From CALKHT01 sp964511575 (GTDB taxonomy: Bacteria > Planctomycetota > Phycisphaerae > Phycisphaerales > Phycisphaeraceae): DNA of 64,000 bases. Location: NCBI GenBank assembly GCA_964511575.1, contig CAZEFM010000006.1:1-64000 (forward strand). The letters run 5' to 3'. Positions 62,030 through 64,000 of the stretch are shown piece by piece (positions within the stretch are counted from its first letter, which is position 1; each line of letters opens with the position of its first letter). The notes below the pieces were generated by a model. It saw nothing but the letters and a program-made list of their open reading frames with translations. It had not been told where the DNA came from and did no database searches. Made by a program: the position numbers and the translations under genes.

Positions 62030-62896
62030 ATGCGCTGTTGGCAGTGCGGGTATGAACTTTGGAATCTCACGGGGAAGTCTTGCCCGGAGTGCGGCGATGG
62101 TGTGGATGTGCGGCGGTACGCCTTCGAAGCCGGGGCGGTGGCGTTCGGCTGCCCCGGTTGTGGGCACCGGCACGCGGGCGAGGGGGAGCACGGCCTCCCC
62201 AGCGACGAGGCGACGATGACCTGTGCGGGGTGCGGCCGGACGATCGAGGTGGCGTACATGTCCGTCATCCCGCTGCGCGATGGGGCGTGGGGGACCAGTC
62301 GCTTCCTCACCCCGTGGGAGGAGCGGAACCTGGGGCTGGTGCGAGCCCTCTGGGAGACGGCGGCGATGGTTGTGAGCAAGCCGTTGGAACTCGTCCGCTG
62401 CTTCGACGCCCCGGTCGCGAAATCCGCACGGCACCACCCGCAGTTCTTTTATGTGTACCTCATCCTTGGAACGGTGGGGGTACAGTGGCTGGTTGTCGTG
62501 GTCGCCATGATTCTTTCGGGCGAGGTTGAATGGGCAATCCCATTCGCCGTCGCCTATCTGCCCGTGGCAGGGGGGTTGTCGATCGTCCTTGCCGTCGTCG
62601 GGTCGGTGGCGGCGATGCTCGCCACCCTCATCTGCCAATTGAATATTTCGTGGGACAACTATCACCGGACGCACCGCTGCATTTTCTACAGCCAGGCGAC
62701 AATGTTGATGTGCCTGCTGCCCATTTCGGGTGTCATCTTTTTCCCCGTTGCGCAGGTGCTGGCGTGGACCACCTGCACGCGCATGCTCGCACGGGTGCAC
62801 GGCATCGGCTACGTGCGTGCGGCGATCGCTGCGGCACTGTTGCCGGCAATAATAGGCATTTCGCTCGCTGAACTGGGCATGAGTTCAATCATGTAA
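62030..62896 (+). CDS. Zinc-ribbon plus Yip1-like multi-span membrane protein
   Basis: A 288-residue protein. It starts MRCWQCGYELWNL...CPECG (zinc-ribbon, residues 3-22) and has a second cysteine-rich region (CPGCG, CAGCG) near residues 42-68. Five or so transmembrane segments follow from about residue 140, resembling Yip1-type proteins. The ribbon is shared with the 53322 protein. Role unknown. It is divergent from nuoJ across a 280-base spacer in which I saw no clear promoter. Confidence 0.7.
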   Translation: MRCWQCGYELWNLTGKSCPECGDGVDVRRYAFEAGAVAFGCPGCGHRHAGEGEHGLPSDEATMTCAGCGRTIEVAYMSVIPLRDGAWGTSRFLTPWEERNLGLVRALWETAAMVVSKPLELVRCFDAPVAKSARHHPQFFYVYLILGTVGVQWLVVVVAMILSGEVEWAIPFAVAYLPVAGGLSIVLAVVGSVAAMLATLICQLNISWDNYHRTHRCIFYSQATMLMCLLPISGVIFFPVAQVLAWTTCTRMLARVHGIGYVRAAIAAALLPAIIGISLAELGMSSIM

Positions 62897-62974
62897 ACGC
62901 GACGAGCGATGCCCATTGAAGGGGCCATCGGCTTTCATCCTTGCTGCGGCGTGTTTGCTGTGGCTGGCCGTCAC

Positions 62975-64000
62975 TCAATGACGGCAGCGGTGCAGGCTCA
63001 GCAGCGCCATCGCGGTGCCGTATTGCTGGTGGTAGTCGTAGAGGGGGTAGTCCCACCAGGAGCCGTCCTTCTCCTGCAATGCGAGGATGATCGACGCTTC
63101 GTGGTCCTGAAAATAGCGGCGTTCCTCGGCGGGCAGTTCCTCAATGCACATCGCGGCGTAAAGGTGCCCGTAATAGAAGAAGTAACCCGAGATGGCGTAC
63201 CACGACTCGTGCGGAACGGGCTTCTTGCGCGCGATGTCGAACCAGCCGTTCTTGGCGAAGAGCCAGTCCAGCCAGACCTTCACCACCTCGTCGGTGATCT
63301 CCTCATCGCCCCACATGCGCAGCGCCAGGTTGCACACCTGTGACCGACCGAGGCTGCCTTCAGGGCGGTTGATGTCGCGCATGGGCGCGGCTTTGAGGTA
63401 TTCGCCGTACAGGTAGGTGAAGTCGGGCTTCTGCTGCCGTTTGATCGAGTCGATGGCGCGCTTGACCATCGGCTCGGGCGAGTCAATGCCGATGTCCCGC
63501 GCCTCGGCGAGGGCGACGAGCACGGTGGCGGCGGTGAAGGACAATGAACTGGCGCCGGGGCGCTGGCTACCGGTGCGAAAGTCGTAATAACCCCACCCGC
63601 CATCGACCGATTCATACTTGCCCAGTTCGCCGATCTGGTGGCGGATCAGATCGTCGATGCGCTGGATGCGTTCGGCGTCATCGGGGAAGCGGGCACGCAT
63701 GCGCACCAGCGCCTGGATGCCATAGGCATGCGCCCAGACGTTGTAGAGCACATCGGCGGACGAACGTTTGACCCTGGGCAACTGCTCAAACAGGTGTTCC
63801 TCGGCCTTGTCGAGTGCGGCGATCACCTCGGGGCGGGTGTCCTGCACATCGAGAATCGCCCAGATGCCAAGGGCGGTGGTTGCCAGACGGTAACCGTCGT
63901 GGGCTCCGGGCACGGGGGCGTAGATGTTCAGCCCCTTGGTGCGAAGCGCGGATCCCCACGAGCCATTGGGATTCTGGGAGGTGATGAGGAAATCGACGCC
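62975..64000 (-). CDS. Prenyltransferase/squalene-oxidase-repeat protein, N-terminus cut by window edge
   Basis: The frame stays open to the window edge, so at least 341 C-terminal residues are seen. QNPNGSWG and the repeated DGGWGYYDF- and SWWDYPLYDY-type turns are QW-like alpha/alpha-barrel repeats of the prenyltransferase and squalene-oxidase repeat family. Many planctomycete relatives are secreted or surface proteins of unknown role, so an actual cyclase activity is unproven. It ends tail-to-tail with the Yip1-like gene. Confidence 0.78.
   Translation of the reverse strand, partial: GVDFLITSQNPNGSWGSALRTKGLNIYAPVPGAHDGYRLATTALGIWAILDVQDTRPEVIAALDKAEEHLFEQLPRVKRSSADVLYNVWAHAYGIQALVRMRARFPDDAERIQRIDDLIRHQIGELGKYESVDGGWGYYDFRTGSQRPGASSLSFTAATVLVALAEARDIGIDSPEPMVKRAIDSIKRQQKPDFTYLYGEYLKAAPMRDINRPEGSLGRSQVCNLALRMWGDEEITDEVVKVWLDWLFAKNGWFDIARKKPVPHESWYAISGYFFYYGHLYAAMCIEELPAEERRYFQDHEASIILALQEKDGSWWDYPLYDYHQQYGTAMALLSLHRCRH

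Noticed and set aside
1..64000. CRISPR array, rRNA, tRNA, insertion sequence or prophage genes
   Set aside because: No regularly spaced identical repeats, transposase motifs, integrase or recognisable RNA-gene sequence was seen. A tRNA could be missed by eye; a covariance-model scan would settle it.

Overview
The window looks like a piece of a high-GC bacterial chromosome, most likely from the phylum Planctomycetota and perhaps class Phycisphaerae. This is inferred from three things. Two proteins start with a 'CxxCxYxLxxL...CPECG' zinc ribbon typical of that phylum, several housekeeping enzymes are divergent (pantothenate kinase, CTP synthase, CdsA), and intergenic spacers are rich in short repeats. 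No rRNA, tRNA or CRISPR array was recognised. The window opens inside an obg gene and closes inside a prenyltransferase-repeat gene.

Region 1 (2-3435, + strand) is a compact housekeeping cluster: Obg GTPase, type III pantothenate kinase, a small membrane protein and a shortened MnmE-like GTPase, mostly joined by 4-base stop/start overlaps.

Region 2 (3517-36528, - strand) is a surface-polysaccharide locus of about 33 kb. Read in transcription order (36528 down to 3517), it has a flippase, a sulfotransferase, an O-antigen ligase/polymerase-like protein, a 2-oxoglutarate/Fe(II) oxygenase and two more sulfotransferases. These are followed by GT2 and GT4 glycosyltransferases, two hexapeptide acyltransferases, two sugar epimerases, a Gfo/Idh/MocA oxidoreductase and a methyltransferase. 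There is also an unexpected trio (YdjM-like membrane protein, TatD-like hydrolase, GlpD-like oxidoreductase), then a GT-C membrane glycosyltransferase, a WecB/TagA/CpsF transferase and a nucleotidyltransferase-like protein. The run ends with a Wzc-like chain-length/tyrosine-kinase protein and an initiating sugar-phosphate transferase. Most neighbours overlap by 4 bases, so they are probably co-transcribed. Together they could build, decorate (sulfate, acyl and methyl groups), flip and polymerise a complex exopolysaccharide. No Wza-type outer-membrane exporter gene was seen. Two observations stand out. The Wzc-like kinase carries what looks like a complete two-motif MshEN cyclic-di-GMP-binding module inserted between its Walker A' and Walker B segments. 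Just upstream of it lies the broken C-terminal remnant of an exosortase.

Region 3 (36608-45613) holds a VOC-family protein, an oligopeptide-type ABC transporter operon (three permease genes, one membrane-anchored binding protein, one ATPase), an M50 metalloprotease and queC (opposite strand).

Region 4 (45686-64000) mixes housekeeping genes (cdsA, pyrG, an isolated nuoB, and nuoJKLMN on the other strand) with planctomycete-type membrane or secreted proteins of unknown function. Its spacers contain several distinct repeat families: 'CACGGAT' repeats, 'GTTCAAA' repeats, and a paired hairpin element flanking one gene.
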